In this document: piece after piece, positions 17,253 through 25,697 of the stretch
Position numbering within the stretch: the first letter of the stretch is position 1
How the letters are laid out: every line of letters begins with the position of its first letter
Assembly (NCBI GenBank): GCA_023447635.1
Contig: JAEXNA010000027.1
Location: 26,765 to 90,764 of the forward strand
DNA length: 64,000 nt
Direction: 5' to 3'
From: Vulcanimicrobiota bacterium
Lineage (GTDB): Bacteria > Vulcanimicrobiota > Xenobia > Xenobiales > JADMJV01
Notes under the pieces: model-generated
Seen by the model: only the letters and a program-made list of their open reading frames with translations
Told to the model about the DNA's origin: nothing
Databases searched by the model: none
Made by a program: the position numbers and the translations under genes

Positions 17253-18275
17253 CTAGCGGACTCCGGCCGCGGGGGGACCGAAGCTCACCACGCCCCTGGG
17301 CGCTTCCACCGCCAGCATCCGCTCGACGGCTCGTCGAGCGCGTTCGGCGATCTCGGCCGGGATATGGATCTGGGGCTCGAAGGTCTCCAGACAGGTGATG
17401 ATCTTCTCCAGAGTGATCTTCTTCATGTGAGGGCAGAGGCTGCAGGGGCGAACCAGTTCGACCCGGGGATGCGCCACGGCCAGGTTGTCGGACATCGAGC
17501 ATTCGGTGATCAGTGCTACTCGGGCGCCGGGCTCCTGACGAGCCACGTAGTCGCTCATCTGAGCCGTCGAGCCGACCAGGTCGGCTGCCTCCTGAACCTC
17601 CGGGCTACACTCGGGGTGGGCCAGCACCTTCAGTCCAGGGTACTGGGCCCGGTACGCGTCGACCTGGCCGGTAGTGAACAGTTCGTGCACCATACAGGTC
17701 CCCGCCCAGGAGACGATCTCGACGCTGGTCTGACGAGCTACGTAGCTGGCCAGGTAGCCATCGGGCAGGAAGATGACCTTATCCACGCCCAGCGATTCGA
17801 CCACGGCGACCGCGTTGCCCGAGGTGCAGCAGATGTCGCTTTCGGCCTTCACTTCCGCCGAAGAGTTGACGTAGGTGACGACCGGGCAGCCGGGATGCTG
17901 CCGCTTGAGTTCCCGCACCTGTTCGCCGGTGATCGACTCGGCCAGCGAGCAGCCCGCGTCCATATCGGCGATCAGCACCGGCTTGTCCGGATTGAATAGC
18001 TTGGCCGTCTCACCCATAAAGTGCACGCCGCAGAACAAGATTGCGTCGGCGTCGTCGCGCTTGACCGACTCTCGAGCCAGGGCCAGCGAGTCGCCGGTGA
18101 CGTCGGCGATACCGTAGAAGATTTCGGGCACCTGATAGTTGTGAACCAGCACGACCACGTTCTTCTCCCGCTTGAGTTGGCGGATCCGCTCGATCAGCGG
18201 ACGGCGCAACTGCCACTCGAAGTCGGGCATGGACTCGGACAACTTTTCCCCCACCACATCCAAGGACATCAACAT
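17253..18275 (-). CDS. nadA: Quinolinate synthase
   Basis: 340 residues. It condenses iminoaspartate with dihydroxyacetone phosphate to quinolinate, using an oxygen-sensitive [4Fe-4S] cluster. Family motifs include LVHNYQVPEIF, FCGVHFMGETAKLFNP, AGCSLAESI, YVNSSAEVKAESDICCTSGNA, LPDGYLASYVARQT, HPECSPEV and CSLCPHMKKITLEKI, which carry the three cluster cysteines. The frame opens at a GTG at 18290, but that GTG is part of the GGAGGT ribosome-binding site that sits 7 bases before the ATG at 18275, so the ATG is preferred. It is the first gene of nadABC and lies behind a strong promoter with an NrtR-like operator. Confidence 0.97.
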   Translation of the reverse strand: MLMSLDVVGEKLSESMPDFEWQLRRPLIERIRQLKREKNVVVLVHNYQVPEIFYGIADVTGDSLALARESVKRDDADAILFCGVHFMGETAKLFNPDKPVLIADMDAGCSLAESITGEQVRELKRQHPGCPVVTYVNSSAEVKAESDICCTSGNAVAVVESLGVDKVIFLPDGYLASYVARQTSVEIVSWAGTCMVHELFTTGQVDAYRAQYPGLKVLAHPECSPEVQEAADLVGSTAQMSDYVARQEPGARVALITECSMSDNLAVAHPRVELVRPCSLCPHMKKITLEKIITCLETFEPQIHIPAEIAERARRAVERMLAVEAPRGVVSFGPPAAGVR

Positions 18276-18292
18276 CTTCGGCACCTCCACTT

Positions 18293-18309
18293 ATGCTCTA
18301 TTAGAGCAT
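18293..18309. promoter_or_regulatory. Probable NrtR operator upstream of nadA
   Basis: A perfect 17-base dyad, ATGCTCTATTAGAGCAT, sits between the nadA promoter and its ribosome-binding site, starting about 11 bases after the -10 box and so overlapping or just following the transcription start. A weaker related element (TGCTC..5 bases..TAGCA on the minus strand, 18321-18335) lies 27 bases away, centre to centre, and overlaps the -10 box. A protein bound here would block transcription. The NrtR-type NAD regulator encoded 1.5 kb away is the natural candidate. Confidence 0.6.
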
Positions 18310-18320
18310 TAATCTCCCTT

Positions 18321-18349
18321 ATGCTACACCTGAGCAAAATTATTGTCAA
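18321..18349 (-). promoter_or_regulatory. Sigma-70-type promoter of nadABC
   Basis: On the minus strand, TTGACA (18344-18349) and TAGCAT (18321-18326) are separated by 17 bases, a perfect -35 box with a 4-of-6 -10 box at ideal spacing. It drives nadA, 46 bases downstream, and the dyad operator lies between. Confidence 0.65.
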
Positions 18350-18375
18350 CCCATCCGGGAGGGATGGGGTAGTAG

Positions 18376-18414
18376 AAAAAGAGCCCGGCGCCTTACCAGG
18401 CCCGGGCTCGTTTT
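18376..18414 (-). terminator. Intrinsic terminator downstream of the pilin gene
   Basis: GAGCCCGG (18381-18388) pairs with CCGGGCTC (18402-18409). On the minus strand the stem is followed by five T. It ends the LRR-pilin transcript before the nadA promoter. The plus-strand side also has a short TTTT. Confidence 0.75.
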
Positions 18415-18445
18415 CGAGAGTGCTGTCGATGGGAGGACAGCGCCG

Positions 18446-18862
18446 TCAGCGCTCTCTCAAGCCGCTCCCGGAGAACCATTTCGGATAGTCGGCGGGCACG
18501 GATACCGAGGCGTGATTGGTTCCCTCGCAGTAGAACTCGTAGGTGTCGGGATTGACGGTGGGGACGTAAGAATTGGAGTAGGTATCAGCTGTGGCCGACG
18601 GACAAATCGGCATCGTCTTCATATAGTTAGGGGCAATCAGCCCGATATCGTCAGGATAGTGACCCTCATTGTCCACGCTGTACGCTTCCAGCGCGGTAGC
18701 GATGTTTTTCAGGTTGGCCTTGCAGCCCGTCAACTGACTCATGGCCCGGGCTCGGGTGTAGGAGGGGATCAGAATCGAGGCCAGGATAGCGATAATGGCG
18801 ATCACGATCATCAACTCGACCAGGGTAAAACCAGTTGCTCGACGGTGAGGGAAACGTCTCAT
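18446..18862 (-). CDS. Type IV pilin / type II secretion pseudopilin
   Basis: 138 residues. A short basic leader ends at Gly11 and is followed by FTLVELMIVIAIIAILASILIPSY, the prepilin peptidase site (G/F with Glu at +5) and hydrophobic N-terminal helix of class III pilins. The mature part has three cysteines and the short length of minor pilins or GspG-like proteins. Its ATG overlaps the stop of the LRR gene (ATGA), so the two are translationally coupled. The PilC/GspF protein at 32672 and PilP-like protein at 52527 may belong to the same machine. Confidence 0.92.
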   Translation of the reverse strand: MRRFPHRRATGFTLVELMIVIAIIAILASILIPSYTRARAMSQLTGCKANLKNIATALEAYSVDNEGHYPDDIGLIAPNYMKTMPICPSATADTYSNSYVPTVNPDTYEFYCEGTNHASVSVPADYPKWFSGSGLRER

Positions 18863-19698
18863 TTCACAACGCTCACTTTCGCTAAGGAAGTTTTGTAAGT
18901 CTGGATCTGACTGGGAGCTACCCGAGTGCCCTTGACGTTGAGCTTACGTAGATTTGGGAAGCTTTCGGGCGAGGGAAGCTGGTCGATCGGATTCCCACTC
19001 AGGTCCAACTCCTCGAGCAGGGAGAGCTTGGACAGGCCAGCCGGCAGCTTGCTGATTTTGTTGCCACGCAACGCCAGCGTACGCAGGGAGTTCAACTTAC
19101 CGAAGTCCGCTGGCAGTTCCGTGAGCCGGTTCCCCGTCAGGTCGAGCTTCTTGAGTTTGTGAAGCTCGCAGAGCCCCGAAGGCAGCTCGGTCAGGCTGTT
19201 GGCCTTGAGCTGCAGCTCTTCGAGGGCGGCCAGGTGCCCGATTTCGTTGGGCAAGGCCGTCAGCTTGTTGTAGGAGAGAGAGAGCAGTTGCAGCCCCTTC
19301 ATCTCTCCCAGCGCCGACGGCAACGTCGAGAGGTCGTTGTCATCGAGATACAACGACTTCAGCGCGGTTACCGAGGCTAGCTCGACGGGAAACTCCTCTA
19401 AGTCCTGGCTGTCGAGTCGAACAACCTCGGTCGTCTCGGGTGCGGACAGGGCATCCGAAAGCGCCGAAGGAGAACCAACGCGAAAGCCCATCATCATGGC
19501 CCCACCTAGCATCGCCAGAAGGGCCAGCGGTGTCAACACGATCGCAGTCAACCTGGTCCGCCTACGACGCTGCTCGGCCAGGCCGGCTTTCCAGCGCGCT
19601 TTGGGATCGACGAACTTCTTCTCCTGATCTTTGCGACGCTCTACCGCCTGATGCATCGCAGAAGTCAGGTCTCCCTGATTTTTGTACGGTTTAGACAT
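18859..19698 (-). CDS. Leucine-rich-repeat protein with a membrane anchor
   Basis: 279 residues from the ATG at 19698 (the frame is open to a TTG at 19749). A charged cytoplasmic N-terminus (1-57) is followed by one membrane segment (about 58-80, LTAIVLTPLALLAMLGGAMMMGF). An outward-facing run of about seven 23-residue leucine-rich repeats follows, of the pattern L..L.L..N.LT.LP..., as in bacterial small-ribosomal-type LRR proteins. It is predicted to bind other proteins at the cell surface or in the periplasm. The stop overlaps the pilin start, so surface assembly is a possible role (inference). Confidence 0.85.
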   Translation of the reverse strand: MSKPYKNQGDLTSAMHQAVERRKDQEKKFVDPKARWKAGLAEQRRRRTRLTAIVLTPLALLAMLGGAMMMGFRVGSPSALSDALSAPETTEVVRLDSQDLEEFPVELASVTALKSLYLDDNDLSTLPSALGEMKGLQLLSLSYNKLTALPNEIGHLAALEELQLKANSLTELPSGLCELHKLKKLDLTGNRLTELPADFGKLNSLRTLALRGNKISKLPAGLSKLSLLEELDLSGNPIDQLPSPESFPNLRKLNVKGTRVAPSQIQTYKTSLAKVSVVK

Positions 19699-19785
19699 AC
19701 CCCTAAACGGTAGGATTCTTCGAGGATAAACTTCTGCCTGCCGAAGCAAAGAGCGATCGCTAAAGAAATCGCCCTTGAAGGAACG

Positions 19786-20652
19786 CTAGTTTCGGAAGGG
19801 GTTGGCCTGAATTCCGGGAGCCGGCCGTTCCGCCGTGACGTCTCCTCGGAACTGGTAAAGTCGGGCGGGGCGCCCGCGCCCCTCGTGCCGGCTGTCCCCG
19901 GTCATCTCGACGAGGCCTGCGGTTTCGACCATACGCCGGAAATTCTGCTTATGCAAAAGCCCCCCGGAAAGCGCTTCGACCGTCTCCTGCAGTTCGGTCA
20001 GGGTAAATCGGTCCGGAAGCAGTTCAAAAACCAGCGGGCGGTATCCCAACTTCCCTCGAAGACGGGACAGCGCCGTGGCGGCGATCCGTCGATGGTCGGC
20101 CCAGAGCGGTCGACCGACGGCCGCTCCTCGCCCCGCCTCTTGAACCAGCCCTGCCTCGTAGAGCAGTTCATACCGCTCCAGCACCCTTTCAGGGTTCCAG
20201 GGTGAGCCCTGACGACCGAAGTACACCCGGTAACGCCAAAGGCGATCCGAAGCTTCGCCCGCCCAGGCTTCCAGCTCAGCCAGCATAGAGTCCGTTCCGT
20301 CGGCCCAGCCCTTTCGGCGGTCCTCCCAGGGAAAGAGCTCGTAGAACGATAGCGCGCGGTCGCGCGGCAGGTCCCGCATCAGGGCCAGATAGGCGATGGA
20401 GAGAACCCTGGCCTCGGGGCCGCCAGCGCGCTGACGGTCACCGAAGGTGTACAGCTGCTCGATGTAGCCGACCCGCTGAGCTATCGCCCCATCGAGCAAG
20501 CGGCGGACAGCAAGTTCAAGCGTGGGGTCGCTCTCGGCAAGGGACCCGCCGGGCAGTTTACCCGGGTCGAGATTTTCCAGAAAAAGCCGCGGCTGGCCGC
20601 CTTTGACGGAAACCAGCGCCGCGGAAAGTTCGACGCGGGCTTCGCCGCTCAC
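19786..20652 (-). CDS. nrtR: NrtR-family transcriptional regulator of NAD metabolism (NAD regulator type)
   Basis: 288 residues, GTG start. The N-terminal half has a Nudix fold with a degraded catalytic box (LPGGSLAESD... lacks the REUxEE glutamates), followed by YIEQLYTFGDRQRAGG and YELFPWEDRRKGWADG as in the long NAD regulator subgroup. The C-terminal half is the NrtR winged helix (RPLVFELLPDRFTLTELQETVEAL ... FRRMVETAGLVEMTG ... GRGRPARLYQF). NrtR proteins repress NAD genes and respond to ADP-ribose or related metabolites. The nadABC operon with a dyad operator is close by. It starts 3 bases after the NPCBM-like gene ends. Confidence 0.88.
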   Translation of the reverse strand: MSGEARVELSAALVSVKGGQPRLFLENLDPGKLPGGSLAESDPTLELAVRRLLDGAIAQRVGYIEQLYTFGDRQRAGGPEARVLSIAYLALMRDLPRDRALSFYELFPWEDRRKGWADGTDSMLAELEAWAGEASDRLWRYRVYFGRQGSPWNPERVLERYELLYEAGLVQEAGRGAAVGRPLWADHRRIAATALSRLRGKLGYRPLVFELLPDRFTLTELQETVEALSGGLLHKQNFRRMVETAGLVEMTGDSRHEGRGRPARLYQFRGDVTAERPAPGIQANPFRN

Positions 20653-20655
20653 GCC

Positions 20656-21339
20656 TTAGCTCTTCTCCCGGTCCACGATCACGGTCCGGGTGGCCGGGTC
20701 GCGACGAACACGATAGATGTATTCCGCCTCGCCTTCAGCTTCGCTCGGCACGGGCAGCGGCACCATCACTTCGCGGGGCGCCCCGCTGCCGGGCAGCGGC
20801 GAGCTGCTCCCCCCGACACGAAGGTTCCAGGTGGTCTCAAGCTCTTCCGGAGAGAGGCCACGGTACAGGGTAGGAGCACCGAAAGCGGCCCCCGCCGTCC
20901 CGTTGTAGCGCTCGGAAGAGATGCGAAGAAGAATCCGCTTGTTGCCCTTGAGGGGAACGCGAATCTTTGCCACGTCGCCTTTGCTTTCCAGCGGCCCAGA
21001 GTTGTAGAGCACCTCTCCGCCGGCCTCGACGGTGAACTCGGCCGTCCGTCCTTCCGGGGTGGTCGCCAGGTAGCCGACGGTGGTCTCGAGCATCTGCCAG
21101 TCGTCTTCAAGTTCGAATCCGATGATGGCGTCGTCGGCGCCACCAGTACCCTGGATATAGCCCGTCACGGACTCTTTGCCGATCTTGACCCTCTGGTCCA
21201 TCCAGATCATGTTCTCGTAGCCCTGTCGGGCCGTACGAAGAGCCAGGAGAGGAGCCGATTCGACCTTGGCCCAGGCGGCAGTCAGCAGGGTGAGGAGAAG
21301 AACAGAGGTTAACAGCTTTCGGTGTGAGAGGCGTCGCAT
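20656..21339 (-). CDS. Exported NPCBM-like carbohydrate-binding-fold protein
   Basis: 227 residues from the ATG at 21339, chosen because a good signal peptide follows at once (RRLSHRKLLTSVLLLTLLTAAWA); the frame is open to an ATG at 21402. Residues about 30-155 match the NPCBM/NEW2 galactose-binding-like pattern (IWMDQRVKIGKESVTGYIQG, FELEDDWQMLETTVGYL, EVLYNSGPL). The remainder is a short tail with no recognised domain. It is probably a periplasmic or surface glycan-binding protein, located just upstream of nrtR with a 3-base gap. Confidence 0.7.
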   Translation of the reverse strand: MRRLSHRKLLTSVLLLTLLTAAWAKVESAPLLALRTARQGYENMIWMDQRVKIGKESVTGYIQGTGGADDAIIGFELEDDWQMLETTVGYLATTPEGRTAEFTVEAGGEVLYNSGPLESKGDVAKIRVPLKGNKRILLRISSERYNGTAGAAFGAPTLYRGLSPEELETTWNLRVGGSSSPLPGSGAPREVMVPLPVPSEAEGEAEYIYRVRRDPATRTVIVDREKS

Positions 21340-21539
21340 AAGAGCTAGAGATGCGACCCCTGCCCCCGATCTCCTGGCTAGTACAGCGTCCGCAAAGTTC
21401 ATCCCTACCCCTGTCGCAGATCCATCGCCTCTGGCTGTGTTGCCCCTCCCTTATGTATGTCGAATACACCGCACTCGGGTCGCCTTGCCAGAGCCGCGCC
21501 TCTGCGACATGGGTTGGGACGAACTCCACGGACGCTGCG

Positions 21540-22868
21540 CTAGAGGATCCGACGCCCCTGACGGATCGAGCGCTGCCAGTCCGCCACGGCGCTACTCTGA
21601 GCGCTCAGGTCTGGGCGACCCGCACGACGTCCCAGTTCCGCCAACAAACGGACCAAAAAGGTCACATCTTGCCCTGCCGACCTCGGCGCGTCCCGCCAGG
21701 TGCGGGTCGCCGCCCCATCTCCGCTGCGGTGAGCGTAAGTCCCTTGAGCGGCCTTCTCCAGAGCCCGCAGGCCCCCCTCGGGCGCGCGGGCCTTGAGATA
21801 GAAGGTCAGCGGACGACGAGCCGGACCCGCCATTCGGTAGAGTAAGCCGCGCCCCAGTTTGTCAATTCTGTCCAGGCGAGCGAGTTTGGCGTGCGGGAGG
21901 CACTGCTGAACGTGCTGGGTGGCCACCTCGAAGAGACGAGCTTCGACCATGCTCTGAGCGCGATGCAGGTGGAAGCGAGCCAACCCTCCCGCGTAGTCTA
22001 GCTCTTTGGCCAGCGTCAGCGCCTGACGCAGCATGGTCTGGGCTTCGAGCGGTCGCTCCCGCCCCATCAGCCAGCCCACCCGGAACAAGATATTGGTCTG
22101 TTGACGGCGGTTGCCGAGCTCGCCGTAGCCGGCCGCCGCCTCGAGATAGTCCGAACAGGCGAGATTCAGCTCGCGCGTGCGCTCGCGACAGTTGGCCCGC
22201 TGAAGCAAAAGGTGGGTTCTCAGGTCCAGGAACCCCTCGCCGCCGGTGTCCAACCCCTTCTCGCAGGAGTTCATGGCGGCCCGATGGCGTCCAAGATCGT
22301 AGAGAACCGAGGCCGAGTTGAACCAGGCCGCGCTAAGGTTATAAGTCTGTCCCGAACGTTCATAACGGCCGATGGAGCTTTTGAAAAGGCGTAGCGCCTC
22401 TTCCTTGTCGCCGTGACGGTCCTGCAGGATACCGTACTCCATGACGATTTCGGCGGCGCGGGCGGGCTGGCGCCGCGAGCGGCCCTGCTCTTGATAAAGC
22501 GTGGCCATCAGCTCCAGGGCTCGTCCGCCCAGGCCCCGGCGCTCGTAGTCCGAGATCTGCAGGCGGCGGAAATCGTAGAACAACGAATCGGTCGGTCGGG
22601 CCAGTTCGCCGAGTTCGCCCAGCAAGGTGCGGGCCTCTCGTTCGTTCCCCTGAGCCACGTGTAGGCTGTGATGGCTCTTGAGTTCCTGGTAGAGCAAAGC
22701 GCGATCGACCTTACCCAGCGTGGCCAGTCCCGAGGCTTGAAGACTGCCGGCCCGAAAATAACGGGTCGCGAGCTCGACCTGCGTCTGCTCGCGCTCTGCT
22801 CTTTCCCTTGCGCGACCTTCACCCATACCTGGTTTAGTTAGACCTCCAAGGGTGGCATCCTTGTTCAT
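21540..22868 (-). CDS. TPR-repeat protein of unknown function
   Basis: About 442 residues (the start may be 22868, 22826 or 22931; none has a strong ribosome-binding site). It is mostly helical and Arg/Ala/Leu-rich with tetratricopeptide-like units (EEALRLFKSSIGRYERSGQ, LDLRTHLLLQRANCRERT, LEAQTMLRQALTLAKELDYAGGLARFHLHRAQ). No membrane or catalytic domain is visible. The C-terminal 80 residues are basic and low in hydrophobics. It is likely a protein-protein interaction scaffold. Confidence 0.7.
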   Translation of the reverse strand: MNKDATLGGLTKPGMGEGRARERAEREQTQVELATRYFRAGSLQASGLATLGKVDRALLYQELKSHHSLHVAQGNEREARTLLGELGELARPTDSLFYDFRRLQISDYERRGLGGRALELMATLYQEQGRSRRQPARAAEIVMEYGILQDRHGDKEEALRLFKSSIGRYERSGQTYNLSAAWFNSASVLYDLGRHRAAMNSCEKGLDTGGEGFLDLRTHLLLQRANCRERTRELNLACSDYLEAAAGYGELGNRRQQTNILFRVGWLMGRERPLEAQTMLRQALTLAKELDYAGGLARFHLHRAQSMVEARLFEVATQHVQQCLPHAKLARLDRIDKLGRGLLYRMAGPARRPLTFYLKARAPEGGLRALEKAAQGTYAHRSGDGAATRTWRDAPRSAGQDVTFLVRLLAELGRRAGRPDLSAQSSAVADWQRSIRQGRRIL

Positions 22869-23066
22869 TGGTAGCGAATGTCGTGAAGAATTCCCTGTCA
22901 AAGAAACCTGGGGGGCCGGTTCGCGGATCAAGCCGCCACGCCGTGGCGCCGAAAGGGCGCTCTTCCTCCCAGGGAAGGAAAGCTTGAATAGTGTTAGAAC
23001 CCGCGAGGCGCGACGGCCCGACCCAGGCTCATCGACCCGCGAGTCCGGCCGTTCATAGGAGATTCA

Positions 23067-24338
23067 ATGAAAACGCAAAGCCAGGTGATGTGTGTCATCA
23101 TCCTCTTATGCACCATCTACGCCACCACGATGGTCTACGACTTCCGCGGTGACAAGACGAAGATGCTGCTAGGCCTGGACCTTCGCTCCGGCTCGCACAT
23201 CGCGGTCGAACTGCTGGGAACCGGGGCCGACGGCCAGGCCGTCAAAATCACCAAAGAGATTCAAAATCAGGCCATCCAGGTGTTTCGTAAACGCCTCGAT
23301 CCCGAAGGCAACAAAGAGGTCGTGATCACCCCCGAAGACGTCAACCGTCTGATCATCGAGATCCCTGAGGTCACCGACCTGACCCAGGCCGAGCAGATGG
23401 TCAAAAAGGCCGGGCGGCTCGAATTCAAGTCTTCGGCCTACGACCCCGCGACTCAGAAGCTGACCTGGACCACGCGTCTGGACGGCTCGGCGGTCAAAAG
23501 CGCCGGCGCCGTGGTCGATGCGATGTCTCACACCGGCGAGAACTGGCAGATCGAGTTCACCCTGACCTCGGAAGGCTCCAAGGCCTTCGGCACGTTGACC
23601 CGCGAACTGGTGGGCCGCCCCCTCGGGATCTTCTTCGATGGCGAAGAGATCTCGGCGCCCAACGTGAACACTCCGATCACCGGCGGTCACGGGCAGATCA
23701 CCGGTTCCTTCACCAAAGACGAGGCCGTCTCTCTGGCCAACTATCTGAACGCCGGCGCCCTGCCGGTGAACGTCAAAATCTTAGAATCGTACACCGTGAG
23801 CCCCACTCTGGGCGCCGAGTCGCTGAACAGTTCGCTGCACGCCGGCCTGATGGGCGTGGGCATGGTCAGCATCTTCATGTGCTTGTACTATCGTATGCTG
23901 GGCGTGCTGGCCTCGCTGGCCCTGGTGGTCTACACCGTCGTCGTGCTGGCCTCGATGAACATCCCCACCATGCAGTTCGTGCTGACGCTACCCGGTATCG
24001 CCGGGTTCATCCTGTCTATCGGTATGGCGGTGGACGCCAACGTGCTGATCTTCGAGCGGTTCCGTGAAGAGCGCGAGCGGGGACGAAGCCTGGAGGAAGC
24101 CAGTGAGATCGGCTTCAACAAAGCGTTCAGCTCTATCCTGGACGGCCACGTGACCACTTTCCTGGGCGCCTGGATCCTGTATATCTTCGGAGCGGCCTCG
24201 GTCAAAGGGTTTGGTCTGACTCTGATGATCGGAACCGCCTGGAGTATGATCACGGCGGTTTACATCACCAAGTACTTCCTTATGTTCTGCATCCATACAT
24301 TAGGGCTTAAAAACCCCAAACTTTACGGGAGAGTGTAG
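23067..24338 (+). CDS. secD: Protein translocase subunit SecD
   Basis: 423 residues, the short SecD form. One N-terminal membrane segment, the LGLDLRSGSHI motif, and a periplasmic region (about 35-250) lead to five C-terminal membrane segments with the conserved GMAVDANVLIFERFREE. SecDF uses the proton gradient to pull exported proteins through SecYEG. AGGAG is 5 bases before the ATG, and secF follows after 5 bases. Confidence 0.96.
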   Translation: MKTQSQVMCVIILLCTIYATTMVYDFRGDKTKMLLGLDLRSGSHIAVELLGTGADGQAVKITKEIQNQAIQVFRKRLDPEGNKEVVITPEDVNRLIIEIPEVTDLTQAEQMVKKAGRLEFKSSAYDPATQKLTWTTRLDGSAVKSAGAVVDAMSHTGENWQIEFTLTSEGSKAFGTLTRELVGRPLGIFFDGEEISAPNVNTPITGGHGQITGSFTKDEAVSLANYLNAGALPVNVKILESYTVSPTLGAESLNSSLHAGLMGVGMVSIFMCLYYRMLGVLASLALVVYTVVVLASMNIPTMQFVLTLPGIAGFILSIGMAVDANVLIFERFREERERGRSLEEASEIGFNKAFSSILDGHVTTFLGAWILYIFGAASVKGFGLTLMIGTAWSMITAVYITKYFLMFCIHTLGLKNPKLYGRV

Positions 24339-24343
24339 CCAAT

Positions 24344-25549
24344 ATGCATTATCTCGGACTTCTACTCTGGATTATCGCCATCGCAGGCCTGGTCTACTGG
24401 GGCCAGACTTTCGATAGAAAACATTACGACTTCCTGGGCAAGCGCAAGCTGTTCTTCGGCCTCTCCACCGTCTTGATGGGCGCCTCTATCGCCATCTTAC
24501 TGACGATGGGGATGAAAAAAGGCCTGGACTTCACCGGCGGGACCATTTTCGAGCTAGGCTCGTACAAGACGGTGACTCCCGAGCAGGTCGAAAAAGGGCT
24601 CGAGGGCTACCCCGGCCTGGGCCAGGTTCACGTGCAGGTCGGAAGCGGCACCATCAAGGACGCCTCCCCTGAAGAAGGCAAGCCGGCCGAATACCAAAAG
24701 GTGATCGTCCGTCTCACCCTCGACGACGGCACCCACCTGGACCCCGAGCAGACCCAGGCCTGCCTGGCTCATCTCAAGGCCAACCTGGGCGACGTCAAGG
24801 AGCTTCGTACCGCCTCCATCGGACCGACCATTTCGGGAGAGCTCGCGGACAACGCTCTCAAGGCGCTGGGACTGGCGCTGCTAGCTCAGCTGGTCTACAT
24901 CTTCCTGCGCTTTGGCAATCAGGTCCGCTACGGGATCGCGGCCGACCTGGCCCTGTTACACGACCTGGTGCTCATGTGCGGCTTTTACGCCCTGGCCGGC
25001 CTGGAAGTCGACTCGCCTTTCGTGGCCGCTATCCTGACGGTCGTGGGCTACTCGGTGATGGACTCGGTGGTAATCTTCGACCGCATCCGCGAGAACCTCA
25101 ACGACTGGTGGGCCGAACACGGCGAAGAAAAAGATCCGCCCTTCGAAGATATTGTCAACGCTTCGCTGTGCCAGACGATGTCGCGCTCCATCAACACAGT
25201 GGTTACGGTGTTGATCTGTCTGGTCGCGATCCACTACTTCGGTGGTGAGAGCTTGCAGAACTTCTCCTTCGCGCTACTGGTCGGTATCGTGGGCGGCGGA
25301 TACTCCTCCGTCGGCCTGGCTAGCCAGATCCTGGTGGCCATCAACAAGAAGTACCCGGTTCAGCCTCCGGACAAGTCCAACTGGTACGACACCGACGAGG
25401 TGGTTCCCGAAGACCACATGGAAGATGACGACGACGGCTACCACCGTAAGCCGTCCCGTCGCGCGGCCGCTCCGGCTGAAGAAGAAGAGGTCGACCCCGA
25501 GATGCCTCGCACCACGGGTCGCAAGCGTAGTCGCGGACGTCGCGACTAA
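24344..25549 (+). CDS. secF: Protein translocase subunit SecF
   Basis: 401 residues. It has an N-terminal membrane segment, GLDFTGGTIFEL, the RTASIGPTISGEL region, and membrane segments with VGYSVMDSVVIFDRIREN and the LCQTMSRSINT motif. It is longer than usual because of a C-terminal cytoplasmic tail of about 60 residues, first acidic (MEDDDDGYH) and then basic (GRKRSRGRRD), which may contact ribosomes or nucleic acid. It is the second gene of the secDF operon. Confidence 0.96.
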   Translation: MHYLGLLLWIIAIAGLVYWGQTFDRKHYDFLGKRKLFFGLSTVLMGASIAILLTMGMKKGLDFTGGTIFELGSYKTVTPEQVEKGLEGYPGLGQVHVQVGSGTIKDASPEEGKPAEYQKVIVRLTLDDGTHLDPEQTQACLAHLKANLGDVKELRTASIGPTISGELADNALKALGLALLAQLVYIFLRFGNQVRYGIAADLALLHDLVLMCGFYALAGLEVDSPFVAAILTVVGYSVMDSVVIFDRIRENLNDWWAEHGEEKDPPFEDIVNASLCQTMSRSINTVVTVLICLVAIHYFGGESLQNFSFALLVGIVGGGYSSVGLASQILVAINKKYPVQPPDKSNWYDTDEVVPEDHMEDDDDGYHRKPSRRAAAPAEEEEVDPEMPRTTGRKRSRGRRD

Positions 25550-25570
25550 AGGCTCGGATAGCTATCCGAA

Positions 25571-25604
25571 AGGAGGGTCCCCTGGTGGGGGCCCTTCTTT
25601 TTTT
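25571..25604 (+). terminator. Intrinsic terminator after secF
   Basis: GGGTCCCC (25575-25582) pairs with GGGGGCCC (25587-25594) around a TGGT loop, followed by TTCTTTTTTT. It lies about 25 bases after the secF stop. Confidence 0.85.
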
Positions 25605-25697
25605 CCGGGTGGAGACGGGGCCAGGGAAGGTTGAGGTCGAAACTATGGTGGGGTGTTATCGGTTCCGTTGGAGGACAGCTTAGCGCGAGGTGTTTCG

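Noticed and set aside
18276..18290. GTG at 18290 as the nadA start
   Set aside because: It lies inside the GGAGGT ribosome-binding site of the ATG at 18275.
3004..19760. GCGATCGC octamers (3004-3011 and 19753-19760) as a HIP1-like repeat
   Set aside because: Only two copies noticed in 64 kb, far below the density of HIP1 in cyanobacteria.
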